From: Bradyrhizobium sp. sBnM-33
GTDB taxonomy: Bacteria; Pseudomonadota; Alphaproteobacteria; Rhizobiales; Xanthobacteraceae
Assembly: GCF_032917945.1 (NCBI RefSeq)
Contig: NZ_CP136624.1
Coordinates: 2,170,001 to 2,234,000, forward strand
Direction of reading: 5' to 3'
DNA: 64,000 nt
Positions 29,911 through 38,613 of this stretch are shown piece by piece. The translations under genes were made by a program, and so were the position numbers. The notes under the pieces are model-generated. The model did no database searches. It saw only the letters and a program-made list of their open reading frames with translations, and was not told where the DNA came from. The stretch's first letter is position 1. Every line of letters begins with the position of its first letter.

Positions 29911-31245
29911 TTACGCAAGGTGTGGTTGCGATAGGCGGCGACAGAGTATCCATAGCAGGACGCGTAAAAGTTCCGCGAACCAGTGGCGGAGCAGGCTGAA
30001 GTTGTAGCCGGCGGCGGCGAGAACGGCGTTGATGCGGTCGCCGTCGCGGCCCTTGAGATGGTTGCGGCGCATTCGGTGGTCGTCCTTGAGATGGCCGATC
30101 ACCGGCTCGACGGCGGTACGACGCCGCATCTCGCGGCGGATGGCTTTGGTGACGCGGCGAACCTGGCCGCTGATCCAGACCTTGAACCGGTCGGGATAGT
30201 TGTGGCCGCGATAGCCCTTGTCGCCGTGGATGCGGCGCGCTGCGACACCTGTGAGCTTTTCGAGATCGGCGATGACGGGACCGAGCGTGTGGCCGTCATA
30301 GGGATTGCCGTGCAGGGCCTTGGCATGCAGCACGAACTGCCCGCCTTTGGGCGCGGTGGCAGGCGTGGCAATCGAGACTTTGCAGCCAAACTCGTAAGGT
30401 GCCCGGGCCTTGCCTTTGCCGATGCACTCCACCTCGGGGGCGTGCAACGAGTAGACCTTGGGACCGCGCTGACGCTGCTCTTGATGGCGAACCCGGTGGG
30501 CGAGATCGAGCAGCGGACCAAAGCGATCCTCAAGCGCAGGGTCGCCCTCGATCTTGCGTCTGATGTCACGGATGATGCGGCCAAGCCGGGTGCGCAGGAA
30601 TTTGAGTTCTCGCCGGGCGCGCTTGAACTGGTGGGCATGCGTGTAGCGCCCCACCATGATGGCGGCGCGCTTGGCCACGCGCAGATAGCTCTGGCGCAGT
30701 TCGATGCCCTCGCGTTTGGCCAAATCGACCAGCTTCTCGATCGCCCGGTGCATGAGCCGCGCATCGCTCGGATGCGCGATCGCCTTCTCCTGGACGGTGG
30801 TGTCGACAACGACCCGCTCGAGATCTTTGGTCTCGATCGCCCCAGTTCGATGCGCCACCGAGAGGCTTTCTTGCAGCAGCGCGGCGATCTGCTCCTCGCC
30901 CAGCCGCTGGCGCCAGCGGGTCAGCGACGAGCGATCGAACGGCAGGTCGTGCCGGAACACCACTTCGCCGCAGAAATACTGAAAATACGGGTTCTCGACC
31001 CACCTGTCGCACAGCGCCTCGTCAGAGAGATTGTGCATGTGCTTGAGGATGAACAGTCCGGCTACCAATCGTGTCGGCAACGGTGGCTGCCCCGGCCCGA
31101 GGCGACAGACCGAACTGAAGCGTCCCGCCAGGAAGTCCCAATCGATCTCCGCTGCCAGACGCACCAGCGGATGGCGAAGGTTGATGATCTTCTCCAGAGA
31201 TGGACGAAACAGATCGTCCTGACGATTGTCGCGCGGCTGGCTCAT
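29911..31245 (-). CDS. IS5-family transposase
   Basis: A 444-residue DDE transposase. The N-terminal domain contains LPTRLVAGLFILKHMHNLSDE and FCGEVVFRHDLPFDRSSLTRWRQRLG. The catalytic residues lie in LERVVVDTTVQEKAI (first Asp), RIHGDKGYRGHNY (second Asp) and RRTAVEPVIGHLKDDHRM (Glu). The ATG at 31245 follows GGGGAGAA, so the longer frame to 31338 was not used. The gene appears intact. Terminal repeats were not located with confidence. Confidence 0.92.
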   Translation of the reverse strand: MSQPRDNRQDDLFRPSLEKIINLRHPLVRLAAEIDWDFLAGRFSSVCRLGPGQPPLPTRLVAGLFILKHMHNLSDEALCDRWVENPYFQYFCGEVVFRHDLPFDRSSLTRWRQRLGEEQIAALLQESLSVAHRTGAIETKDLERVVVDTTVQEKAIAHPSDARLMHRAIEKLVDLAKREGIELRQSYLRVAKRAAIMVGRYTHAHQFKRARRELKFLRTRLGRIIRDIRRKIEGDPALEDRFGPLLDLAHRVRHQEQRQRGPKVYSLHAPEVECIGKGKARAPYEFGCKVSIATPATAPKGGQFVLHAKALHGNPYDGHTLGPVIADLEKLTGVAARRIHGDKGYRGHNYPDRFKVWISGQVRRVTKAIRREMRRRTAVEPVIGHLKDDHRMRRNHLKGRDGDRINAVLAAAGYNFSLLRHWFAELLRVLLWILCRRLSQPHLA

Positions 31246-31814
31246 GGGTTCTCCCCAACAGCGAATCTCGCCGTCAAATGAATCACGAAGCCGCCAAATC
31301 CGGAATCCAAAAACGCAAGAAAACCGAGACCTACCCACGGCTTTCTTGCAAAATCGAATACTTGCTCACGTCAAATCACAGCGACGGATCAATCGCTTCC
31401 GAATTCTTCACGGGCGACCACCTATGGGTATCGCGGCCAGCCCGAGAACCTCCATCGCACCTTCCCATTTCCACGCCTGGCAATCAGCTTAAATCAGCTG
31501 CTCTCGGCGTAACCGGTCCCGATTCCTTCAACTCGGAAAACACTCATCGAAAACTGAACGACGTTTCAGTTTGCCGAGCTCAACGAGGCGTGCCTACATG
31601 GCAGCGCACATGGGTAATTCTGAATCAAACTGTTAGAGTTGGTAGGTACGTTGTTCCCAGTTCTCAGGTAAATGGGTGGAGCCATTCTGGGGACCCCCTC
31701 GTGCAACATAAGTCCCGCCGAAACCGTGCCCGCGCTCCGGTCTCTTCAGGGGGCGCCCAATCTGAGAGAAGCGTAGCTTGTTCATCGAACCGGTTACTTC
31801 CGGAGGAGACAACC
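31246..31814. other. Leader region of the EctB-like gene
   Basis: No gene is supported. The region contains AGAGTTGGTAGGTA (31635-31648), which recurs exactly at 44348-44361. It also holds a 40-base block (31649-31690) similar to one upstream of the monooxygenase at 52558. It should carry the aminotransferase promoter. Confidence 0.4.
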
Positions 31815-33113
31815 ATGGGTGGATCAATTGGCGAGTCGCGCAATATGCGGACCTTGGAAGTCCTAGAATCAAACGTCCGCTCATACTCACGTTCGTTCCC
31901 GGCTATTTTCAGTCGAGCGCGCGGCTCCATCATGTTAACTGACGGGGGGCGGAACGTCATTGACTTCCTCTCCGGTGCTGGAGCACTGAACTATGGCCAC
32001 AACAATCACCAAATCAAAGCTGCTATTACTGAGTATCTGGCGTCGGATGCCATAGTCCACGGGCTCGACATGGCGACTCCCGCAAAGCTGGCATTTATGA
32101 ATACTTTCAACTCTGCCATACTTCGGGAACGGGGTATGCAGTACCGGTTCCAATTCACAGGCCCGACAGGGGCTAATGCTGTTGAGGCAGCTTTAAAACT
32201 CGCACGCAAAGTCACAGGACGTCAAAATATTATTGCATTCACGCACGGATATCATGGCATGAGTTTAGGAGCGATTGCTGTGAGCGGCAATCGTTCTTAC
32301 CGCAAAGCTAGCGGTGTTTCTTTGTCGAGTGCAACATTCATGCCCTATGATGGCTATCTCGGACCAGCTGTTGATACGGCTGAGTATCTGCGAAAGGTAC
32401 TGGTGGACAAGAGCAGTGGGGTCGATTCTCCAGCTGCCATTCTGGTCGAAACTGTGCAGGGAGAAGGGGGCATAAATGTAGCTGGCAAGGAATGGCTGCA
32501 ATCAATTCAGGCAATAGCGAAAACTGTTGGTGCGCTTCTCATAGTTGACGATATCCAGATGGGCTGTGGTCGCACCGGCGAATTCTTTAGCTTCGAGTTT
32601 TCAGGGTTGTCGCCAGATATCGTCGTGCTGTCGAAATCGCTAAGCGGGTTCGGTCTACCATTATCGATGTTGTTGATCAGAGAGGAACTCGATGTATGGC
32701 AGCCAGGAGAACACACAGGCACGTTTCGAGGAAACAACCTTGCACTTGTATCTGCAACCGCAGCAATAAACATTTATTGGCGCTGTCCCAGGTTCTCAGA
32801 AGGAGTTCACCGCCTGGGAGAACTTATGCGGCGCCAGCTTGAGGCCATTGCATCCGAGCATGGAAACAGGTTTGCCGTTCGAGGGCGTGGCATGGCGTTG
32901 GGGTTTGATTGCCATATGACCGAAATCGCAGAGGCCACGAGTCGCAAGGCATTTGAGAAGGGATTGATCATCGAACGATGCGGAGCCGTTGATCAGGTCG
33001 TGAAATTCTTGCCTGCACTCACAATCGACGTTGAGACACTAAACCGAGGCCTTGAGATTTTCGAGGAATCTCTGGCCGAGACATTGAAGCAGGCCAAGGT
33101 CGCAGTGACGTGA
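31815..33113 (+). CDS. Diaminobutyrate-2-oxoglutarate aminotransferase (EctB-like)
   Basis: This 432-residue class III PLP enzyme most resembles EctB, which makes L-2,4-diaminobutyrate from aspartate semialdehyde with glutamate as donor. Marks include NVIDFLSGAGALNYGHNN, FTGPTGANAVEAALKLAR, AFTHGYHGMSLGA, VETVQGEGGINVA, VDDIQMGCGRTG and the PLP-lysine region VVLSKSLSGFGLPL. The ATG at 31815 has GGAGGAG upstream. The open frame upstream to 31200 overlaps the IS5 gene and is not coding. No ectA or ectC is nearby, so ectoine is not the product. It is more AT-rich than the flanking genes. Confidence 0.85.
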   Translation: MGGSIGESRNMRTLEVLESNVRSYSRSFPAIFSRARGSIMLTDGGRNVIDFLSGAGALNYGHNNHQIKAAITEYLASDAIVHGLDMATPAKLAFMNTFNSAILRERGMQYRFQFTGPTGANAVEAALKLARKVTGRQNIIAFTHGYHGMSLGAIAVSGNRSYRKASGVSLSSATFMPYDGYLGPAVDTAEYLRKVLVDKSSGVDSPAAILVETVQGEGGINVAGKEWLQSIQAIAKTVGALLIVDDIQMGCGRTGEFFSFEFSGLSPDIVVLSKSLSGFGLPLSMLLIREELDVWQPGEHTGTFRGNNLALVSATAAINIYWRCPRFSEGVHRLGELMRRQLEAIASEHGNRFAVRGRGMALGFDCHMTEIAEATSRKAFEKGLIIERCGAVDQVVKFLPALTIDVETLNRGLEIFEESLAETLKQAKVAVT

Positions 33114-33876
33114 CCCTCGCTGCTCGTCCAGCCGCCGGCTGCGGTACCGGGTCAGGTTCTGAAAAACCGCAAGGGCTGCAATCAGGCCCCCACCATCCGC
33201 ACGCGTTTGTGCAGCTGTGCTGGGTTTCAGGCATTCTGGGCCGCCGATCGCCTTCTCAGCGGATCGACTTTCCGAGAAGGTTGCGTGATTGGATCTTCAG
33301 GTGTCGCGAGCTTTGCGGCGAACTGATCGACCACGCGCTTTTCGGCCTTAGGTCAGGGTTGACCGCGCGATGCACACCGCGGAATCCTCGCGCACGTCCT
33401 GGTCCGTTAGGCAAAGGTCGATGAGCTAGAGTTTCTCGCCGAAAACAATGGGACGCTGATCGTCATTGACGTGCCGAGACCGTCGGCGATCCGCGTGTGC
33501 CTTGGTACGAATCTGGTGCGCCACCGTTCGCGCCGGGATCGCGACGTTCGGCATGTCGAAATCCTTCGTCTCAATAGGGAACGGTGTTGATCGTGGTGTG
33601 AACGTTCTCTGACTTTTTTGATCGTGAGTGGCGGGACGCCTCGTGGCGATTCTTGAAGCAAAGATTGCTCGATAACGGCTACCGGTTCGTCGAACTGGAC
33701 CAGCAACATCATCTACCCCAATCCGCGGCTCCGTCAAGGCCGCCATTGCCAAGCTCCATCACTGTTGAATGCTGATAGCTGTCAACGCCGCCTGCGCAAA
33801 TCTCGATACGACATTCTCCTCAGAATAGGTAGTGTCTCGACTCTGGTTTATGCCGTAGGATTAGTACCGTAGGGCT
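33114..33876. other. Long gap with a possible IS110 fragment
   Basis: Around 33415-33490 a rightward frame reads ELEFLAENNGTLIVIDVPRPSAI, which resembles the early part of IS110-type transposases. It stops soon after. Nothing else in the gap is recognisable. I rate the IS110 reading as weak. Confidence 0.3.
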
Positions 33877-34638
33877 ATGATTCAGCTCATCACGATTGGA
33901 CAAGGTGCAGCAATGGCAATTGTGATCAATCCGTTGCACGTTTCACGTTTTCTTCAAAAACACGACGACGCCGCCGCCCAAAAAGGCATCAGGCTGTCCA
34001 TAGGATTCGATTTTCATGAGTATGTCTCGATCACACGAGCCACTCCAACAAAGGGACCGACATATCCAACTTTCCGGCCGGATCGCTCGCCAATCAAATC
34101 AGGCGAAGGGTATTGGATCATAGGCGTCGACAAGAATAACGAGGTCGCGCTTTTGCAGGCTGCTCGACTGTTTGACCTCTCGCAAAGCAACTTTGCAGAA
34201 CATCTTGAATCCCTGAAGGCGTTTTACGCTGATCCGGCCATACATGCACATCCTCAGGACCGTTGTATTTGCACCGCACCAAGCGCGAAGAAGATGACCG
34301 GAAAAGTAGCCTACCACGGGGATATTTGGGTGCGTAGAGACTTTAGAGGACAGGGCATGCCCAGGATCATAACAGGAATAGCACGAGGCGTGTCTTATGC
34401 GATGTGGGCTCCTGACTTCGTATGTGCACTCGTAGCGCGCTGGTCACTGGATAAGGGCGTCGTTGCGCAATACGAAAGCCCGCATCACGAACCAGGGGGG
34501 TCGATATTACAGCTGGTGGAAGAGGGTATTGTGGACGACGACTGGCTTATTTGGCTAACCGGCGAGGAGTTGAGGAGCCTTGTTGATCGTCACGACAGAA
34601 CCGAGCTGCGTTTAGCCCCGTCATTTTCGCCGGCATGA
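33877..34638 (+). CDS. Uncharacterised protein, possible GNAT fold
   Basis: I do not recognise this 253-residue protein with certainty. The central part reads GDIWVRRDFRGQGMPRIITGIARGVSYAM, resembling the cofactor-binding beta-strand and loop (R/Q-x-x-G-x-G/M) of GNAT acetyltransferases. A C-terminal acidic segment reads LVEEGIVDDDWLIWLTGEEL. There are no signal peptide or membrane segments. An internal ATG at 33913 (MAIVINPLHV) is an alternative start with AAGGT upstream. It stands alone in accessory DNA near the EctB-like gene and may modify an amine, but that is speculation. Confidence 0.6.
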   Translation: MIQLITIGQGAAMAIVINPLHVSRFLQKHDDAAAQKGIRLSIGFDFHEYVSITRATPTKGPTYPTFRPDRSPIKSGEGYWIIGVDKNNEVALLQAARLFDLSQSNFAEHLESLKAFYADPAIHAHPQDRCICTAPSAKKMTGKVAYHGDIWVRRDFRGQGMPRIITGIARGVSYAMWAPDFVCALVARWSLDKGVVAQYESPHHEPGGSILQLVEEGIVDDDWLIWLTGEELRSLVDRHDRTELRLAPSFSPA

Positions 34639-34729
34639 ATGGGCGGACTTAAGCTTGGTGCGCAGCCGCGCAAATGCTGGCCGTAAGAATTCAGCTGATC
34701 GTCGACAATCGACGAGGTTTGCCACGGCC

Positions 34730-35083
34730 GCATACCGTGTCCTCGACAAGGGCTGCCTCGTTGAGCAGTTCATAACGATGCGGCGCGAGTTTCCTCATTC
34801 CGACCACGGTCGTCGAAGCCAAATCCGATTGCTCCTCGCCGCCAATGATCGCTGCGCGCCTCTGGAGGCGATCGCAGAACCGCCCGGTCGCGAAGAGTAT
34901 TACAGGAATAAAGTTGCGGAGCTCAATGCCAACGGCACGGCCGCATCGATTGCCAAGGTATTCAGATTGACAACGTCATCAATCCCGCGGAGACGCGCCG
35001 GTGGATCAGGATGGGTCTGCGCTCGGTCCCCTGTGCCGCCGCTTCGCAGCAGGCGCAAACGCCCGTGTATCGACGCCGGGTAA
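34730..35083 (+). pseudogene. Biotin-dependent acyl-CoA carboxylase, C-terminal relic
   Basis: The frame gives EEYYRNKVAELNANGTAASIAKV. After a one-base shift near 34965 the other frame gives FQIDNVINPAETRRWIRMGL, then the first frame resumes with PPLRSRRKRPCIDAG and a stop at 35083. This is the end of a carboxyltransferase domain, with the DxVIxPAETR tail typical of acyl-CoA carboxylases. Everything before about 34730 is lost or unreadable. It sits just ahead of the CoA-transferase pseudogene, suggesting a former acyl-CoA pathway. Confidence 0.6.
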
Positions 35084-35310
35084 GCAGCGACGCGCTCGCG
35101 GTGGCCACAGCCTCGCATCGCGTGGCCGATGATGTTCCGGAGCATCAGCATGGCCGGGAAAATGGAGCGCTCGATGGGAGTGTTATCGCATGTGCGGGTC
35201 ATTGAGATCGGTAGCTCGGCCGCAACCAGCTATTGCGCGCGGTTGTTTGCCGATTTTGGCGCCGATGTTCTGAAGTGGACCCTATGCTGAGGACCACTGG
35301 GTCCGGTTTC

Positions 35311-36300
35311 TTAAGTGGAGCTGCTGCCGTTCGTTCTTCCCAATAACTTTACGCTACTCTTGCTTGCTGGTGTTGTGGCTGTGGGGATGTGGGGATGTGG
35401 GCACGCGCAGCGTTGTCCAAGCTTCTCGCTTGCGAGAAGCGTCATATCCACAGCCTCTTCGCCGAATGCGCCGGCTCGCCAGACCGTCATCGGCGCGCAG
35501 TTTTCCAGCGCTTGATGAGGGCGCTGGAGATTGTAAAACTCGATCCATCGGGCGATTCCGGCCTTGGCCTCATGGCCATCCGAATAACCCTTGAGATAGA
35601 TGTCCTCGTATTTGAGCGAGCGCCACAGCCGCTCAATGAACACGTTGTCCATCCAGCGCCCGCGACCGTCCATCGAGATCCTGACGCCGGTGGCGGCCAG
35701 CGTGCCGGTGAAGGCGGCGCTGGTGAACTGGCTGCCCTGGTCGGTATTGAAGATCTCAGGCCGGCCGAAGCGCGCCAAGGCCTCTTCGAGCGCAGACACG
35801 CAGAACGATGTGTCCATCGTGTTCGACAGGCGCCAGGCCAGCACCGCACGGCTCGCCCAATCGATGATCGCCACCAGATACAGAAAGCCCTGGCCGATCG
35901 GCACATAGGTGATATCGGCCGCCCACACTTGATTCGGCCGGTCGATCACCATATGGCGCAGGAGATACGGGAAGATCTTGTGTCCCGGCGCCGGCTTTGT
36001 GGTTCTGGGCTTTGGTCCCAGCGCCGCGATGCCCATCTTGCGCATCAACCGCTGCACGCGCTTGCGATTGATGCGACACCCTTCGCCATTGAGCATCGCC
36101 GTCATCCGCCGCGAGCCCAGGAACGGCCAGGCCGTGAACAGCTGGTCGATCCGCCGCATCAGCTCAACGTCGTTGTCATTGGCCGGCCGCGGCGGCCGAT
36201 ATACGCTCGATCGCGCAACGCTCAGCAGTTGGCATTGCCGGCGGATCGATAGACTCTCATGATCGCGCTGAAGCAATCCTCGGCGATCCGGCGCGCTCAT
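35311..36300 (-). CDS. IS3-family transposase OrfB
   Basis: The 329-residue integrase-type product shows an HTH-21 region (FLGSRRMTAMLNGEGCRINRKRVQRLMRKMGI). The DDE core follows: VWAADITYVPIG (Asp), FNTDQGSQFTS (Asp) and DNVFIERLWRSLKYEDIYL (Glu). The ATG at 36300 (MSAPDRRGLL) is a likely internal start; in IS3 elements the active form is usually an OrfA-OrfB frameshift fusion. OrfA is damaged here, so activity is doubtful. Confidence 0.88.
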   Translation of the reverse strand: MSAPDRRGLLQRDHESLSIRRQCQLLSVARSSVYRPPRPANDNDVELMRRIDQLFTAWPFLGSRRMTAMLNGEGCRINRKRVQRLMRKMGIAALGPKPRTTKPAPGHKIFPYLLRHMVIDRPNQVWAADITYVPIGQGFLYLVAIIDWASRAVLAWRLSNTMDTSFCVSALEEALARFGRPEIFNTDQGSQFTSAAFTGTLAATGVRISMDGRGRWMDNVFIERLWRSLKYEDIYLKGYSDGHEAKAGIARWIEFYNLQRPHQALENCAPMTVWRAGAFGEEAVDMTLLASEKLGQRCACPHPHIPTATTPASKSSVKLLGRTNGSSST

Positions 36301-36583
36301 CTTCCGGACCTCCTGGCTAAGAAATCTCGCTCGACCGTCTATTGTCCGATCTTGGCGTGGAGCTTCTCGACCTCCAGTTCGTGGGCCGCCTCGCCATCCC
36401 GACCAGCGCCCGCGTCGAACGCCCGAACCGCTTGATCCTGAAGTTGCTTCTTCCACGCTTAATCTGGTTCACATGCACCTGGTAGCGCTGCGCCAGATCC
36501 GTCACCGTTGATTGTTCTCGCAGCGCCTCCAAGCCGATCTTTGCCTTCAGCGCCGCATCGATTTTCCGTCTCGTCTTCTTCAT
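36301..36583 (-). pseudogene. IS3 OrfA, frameshifted with an internal stop
   Basis: The start MKKTRRKIDAALKAKIGLEAL and VTDLAQRYQVHVNQI form the HTH of IS3 OrfA. At about 36465 the frame slips, and WKKQLQDQAVRAFDAG continues in the next frame. A TAG interrupts the leucine-zipper end (KLHAKIGQ*TVERDFL) near 36344. OrfA should bind the element ends, so this copy is probably inactive. Confidence 0.75.
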
Positions 36584-37847
36584 GGTCCGCTCCGTTTATC
36601 AAAACGGAACGGCATCCGCACCACCTAAGCCGCGGTCCAAAATCCGGGGTCCACTTCAGTTTCAGAAGGTCGAGCCGCCATCAGGCGATCCACTTCGCCG
36701 CAGCGCGCCACTCACGCCCAACGGTCAGAGCGCGTGGTTCGCATTCCTGAACTTCAATAAGTCAAGCGTCATCATGGATACCGCCGACCTCGACGCGATC
36801 ACACGGCTGACGGCACTCATCGACGACTGCGACATTCTGATTGATAGCCGCGATGTGGATGACGCGGATTGCCCGTTCATTGACATCGCTGCGATCCGGC
36901 AGCAACGCTCCGGGTTGACCTACCTCGAAGCTAGCTGGTTCGGCCCGGAAGGACCCTATGCAGGAGTCGCCGCAACCGATTCGACAATCCGCGCGCTCGC
37001 CGGCCTCATCAAGGTGGTTGGACCTGTCGAGGGACCGCCGTTGCACGCACCTGATTTCCAGACGGGTATCGTTGCCGGCCTGTGGGGCTTCATCGCCGCG
37101 GCTTCTTCGCGAATGCATGGTGGGGCAGGGCGGTCGTGGTCGCTCAGTATTTTCGAATCGAGCCTCGCTCTCACCGAGTATCTCATGCTCGAGGCGTTTG
37201 CGCGCGGCGACGTGATGCGACGAATTGCCATTAACCGCTTCTGGCCGGGCTTTCCGTCCGGCATTTACGAAATCAAAAAGGTCGGCTCGGTGTTACCACG
37301 GTCACGCCAGCACAATGGCGCGCGTTCTGCGACATGGCTGTCCGAATTACATGATGATCCGGCTCTGGTCCTCGGCGAGGATCGGCTGCTAAAGACGGAT
37401 GAGATCGAACGACAGTTCAAGCCGAGACTGAAGGCGCGGACGGCGCAGGAGTGGTTTGAAGAGGGACTGAAACGCAAGATCCCCATCGTGCCGGTGCCCG
37501 AGATTTCCGATCTGCTTCAGGAGGTGGAGAAGAACGCGATCGGCGCTATCGTGCCCGTCCGGCTTGGCGAAGAAGAGGGCCTGACGACTGGCTCGGTGCA
37601 ACGACTGACATTAACGCCACCGCGCCGGGGCGGCAAGGTTCCGGCTCCCGGCGAGCAGCAGGCTTTCGCGAACATCCGAACACATCCGTCCCTCGCTGCG
37701 CCGGGGACGTCCGGCTGCATCGATCCCGGCCGGCAGCCGTTGCATGGTATTCGCGTCATCGATTTCACGATGGGCTGGGCGGGCCCCCGCCGGAGGCTTA
37801 CATTGCTTTCGGACAAAATACACCTGCACCGTAAGCGCCAAGCTGAT

Positions 37848-38027
37848 CTTTCAATTACCCATAATTTTTGCCTCGATCGCGGCTCCCAGTTCGATGTCGG
37901 TCAGCCGCGATAGTCCTCGCCAGATCACGGTATTTCCTGGAGGCGGATCGTTGGCTCGGGCCAAGTACCCGCCGAGCCGCGCGATCTTGACCACATAGTG
38001 CGAGAGTGTGCTTCGTCGAGAGCGATT
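37848..38027 (-). mobile_element. IS4-family element, copy 3, terminal 180-bp fragment
   Basis: The segment appears identical to the first 180 bases of copy 2 (18711-18890), encoding the transposase C-terminus and the right inverted repeat. Its outer end lies 17 bases from the IS66 terminus. The inner boundary is a deletion junction with IS66 tnpA sequence. Confidence 0.92.
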
Positions 38028-38399
38028 ACCGCAGCAAGCCGCTCAGGCTCCACATCGCTGCCGATGCGCACCGCGACATCGCCGACCACAATTTCCATCG
38101 TCTCGCCCGCCACAGCTTCAAAACGCGCGAACTTGATCGGTCGGGCTCGCTCGGAAAGCGGCGCAACAACTCCCGAGGCCAGCGCCTTGCGCCGCCAGGC
38201 AAACACCTGCGATGGATCAAGCCCGTGAGCCCGCGCGATCGCCGACACGTTCGCCCCGGGCGCGAACGTTTCCCCGACAATCCGCTCCTTCGCCTCCCGC
38301 GATCAGGTGCGATGGCTTCGCCCCGGACTGACCGGAAGCCGCTCGGGTGTCGCCGTGATAACTTCGAAGTTCTTAGTGTCAGACCTATGTTCGCTCATA
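38028..38399 (-). pseudogene. IS66 TnpA (Orf1) with nonsense mutation and missing end
   Basis: Reading leftward from the ATG near 38399, the frame gives MSEHRSDTKNFEVITATPE, then a TGA where Trp is expected (SHRT*SREAKERIVG). It then gives SAIARAHGLDPSQVFAWRRKAL, the helix-turn-helix of IS66 TnpA, and GDVAVRIGSDVEPERLAAVI. The C-terminus is lost at the IS4 junction. Confidence 0.8.
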
Positions 38400-38613
38400 T
38401 GATCTCCTGGGAACAAATCACCGGGAGATTCTCTGACAATCAAACACCGCCCGCTATGCGGGGTGACCTACACGCTACCCTGCACCCGTTACGCCCTCTT
38501 CGGTAGGATAGCAGGTGCCATCGGCAGAGTTCTGCATCGCACACTCATGCGGTAGCGATCGGCACGCCGACAACGACAAGAGGATAGCGTACGGAAGCGA
38601 AAGCCAATCTGTC

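Larger units (their letters stand above)
35271..36658 (-). mobile_element. IS3-family insertion sequence inside the CoA-transferase gene (1,388 bp)
   Basis: Ends are TGAAGTGGACCC at 35271 and GGGTCCACTTCA at 36658. The flanks read GTTC on the left and GTTTC on the right, consistent with a short duplication of about 4 bp that has picked up a base. It holds orfA (damaged) and orfB on the minus strand. Confidence 0.88.
35150..37795 (+). pseudogene. Two-domain CaiB/BaiF CoA-transferase split by an IS3 element and truncated
   Basis: The start (ATG 35150) gives SHVRVIEIGSSAATSYCARLFADFGADV, the family N-terminus, and is cut at 35270. Beyond the IS3 element, from 36659, it resumes as QKVEPPSGDPLRRSAP and continues through ASWFGPEGPYAGVAATD and IFESSLALTEYLMLEA. 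At about 37740 a second N-terminal motif, LHGIRVIDFTMGWAGP, shows that a second CoA-transferase domain began there. It breaks off before the IS66 element at 37831. Two-domain members of about 800 residues are known in the family. The gene is dead. Confidence 0.82.
37831..38478 (-). mobile_element. Chimeric 648-bp IS66-type element carrying an IS4 fragment
   Basis: The left terminus is GTAAGCGCCAAGCTGAT. The right end reads ...GACCTACACGCTAC. A perfect 8-bp duplication, CCTGCACC, flanks it at 37823-37830 and 38479-38486, the size expected for IS66. Inside are 180 bp of the IS4 element (37848-38027) and a truncated, nonsense-mutated tnpA. No tnpB or tnpC remains, so it is non-autonomous. Confidence 0.85.

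Noticed and set aside
29983..31281. A 432-codon plus-strand frame opposite the IS5 transposase
   Set aside because: It is antisense to an intact DDE transposase and has no recognisable motif.
31815..33113. Ectoine biosynthesis locus
   Set aside because: Only the EctB-like aminotransferase and an aspartokinase are present; no ectA or ectC sequence was found in either strand nearby.
35389..36252. A 287-codon plus-strand frame inside the IS3 element
   Set aside because: It is antisense to OrfB and has no motif.
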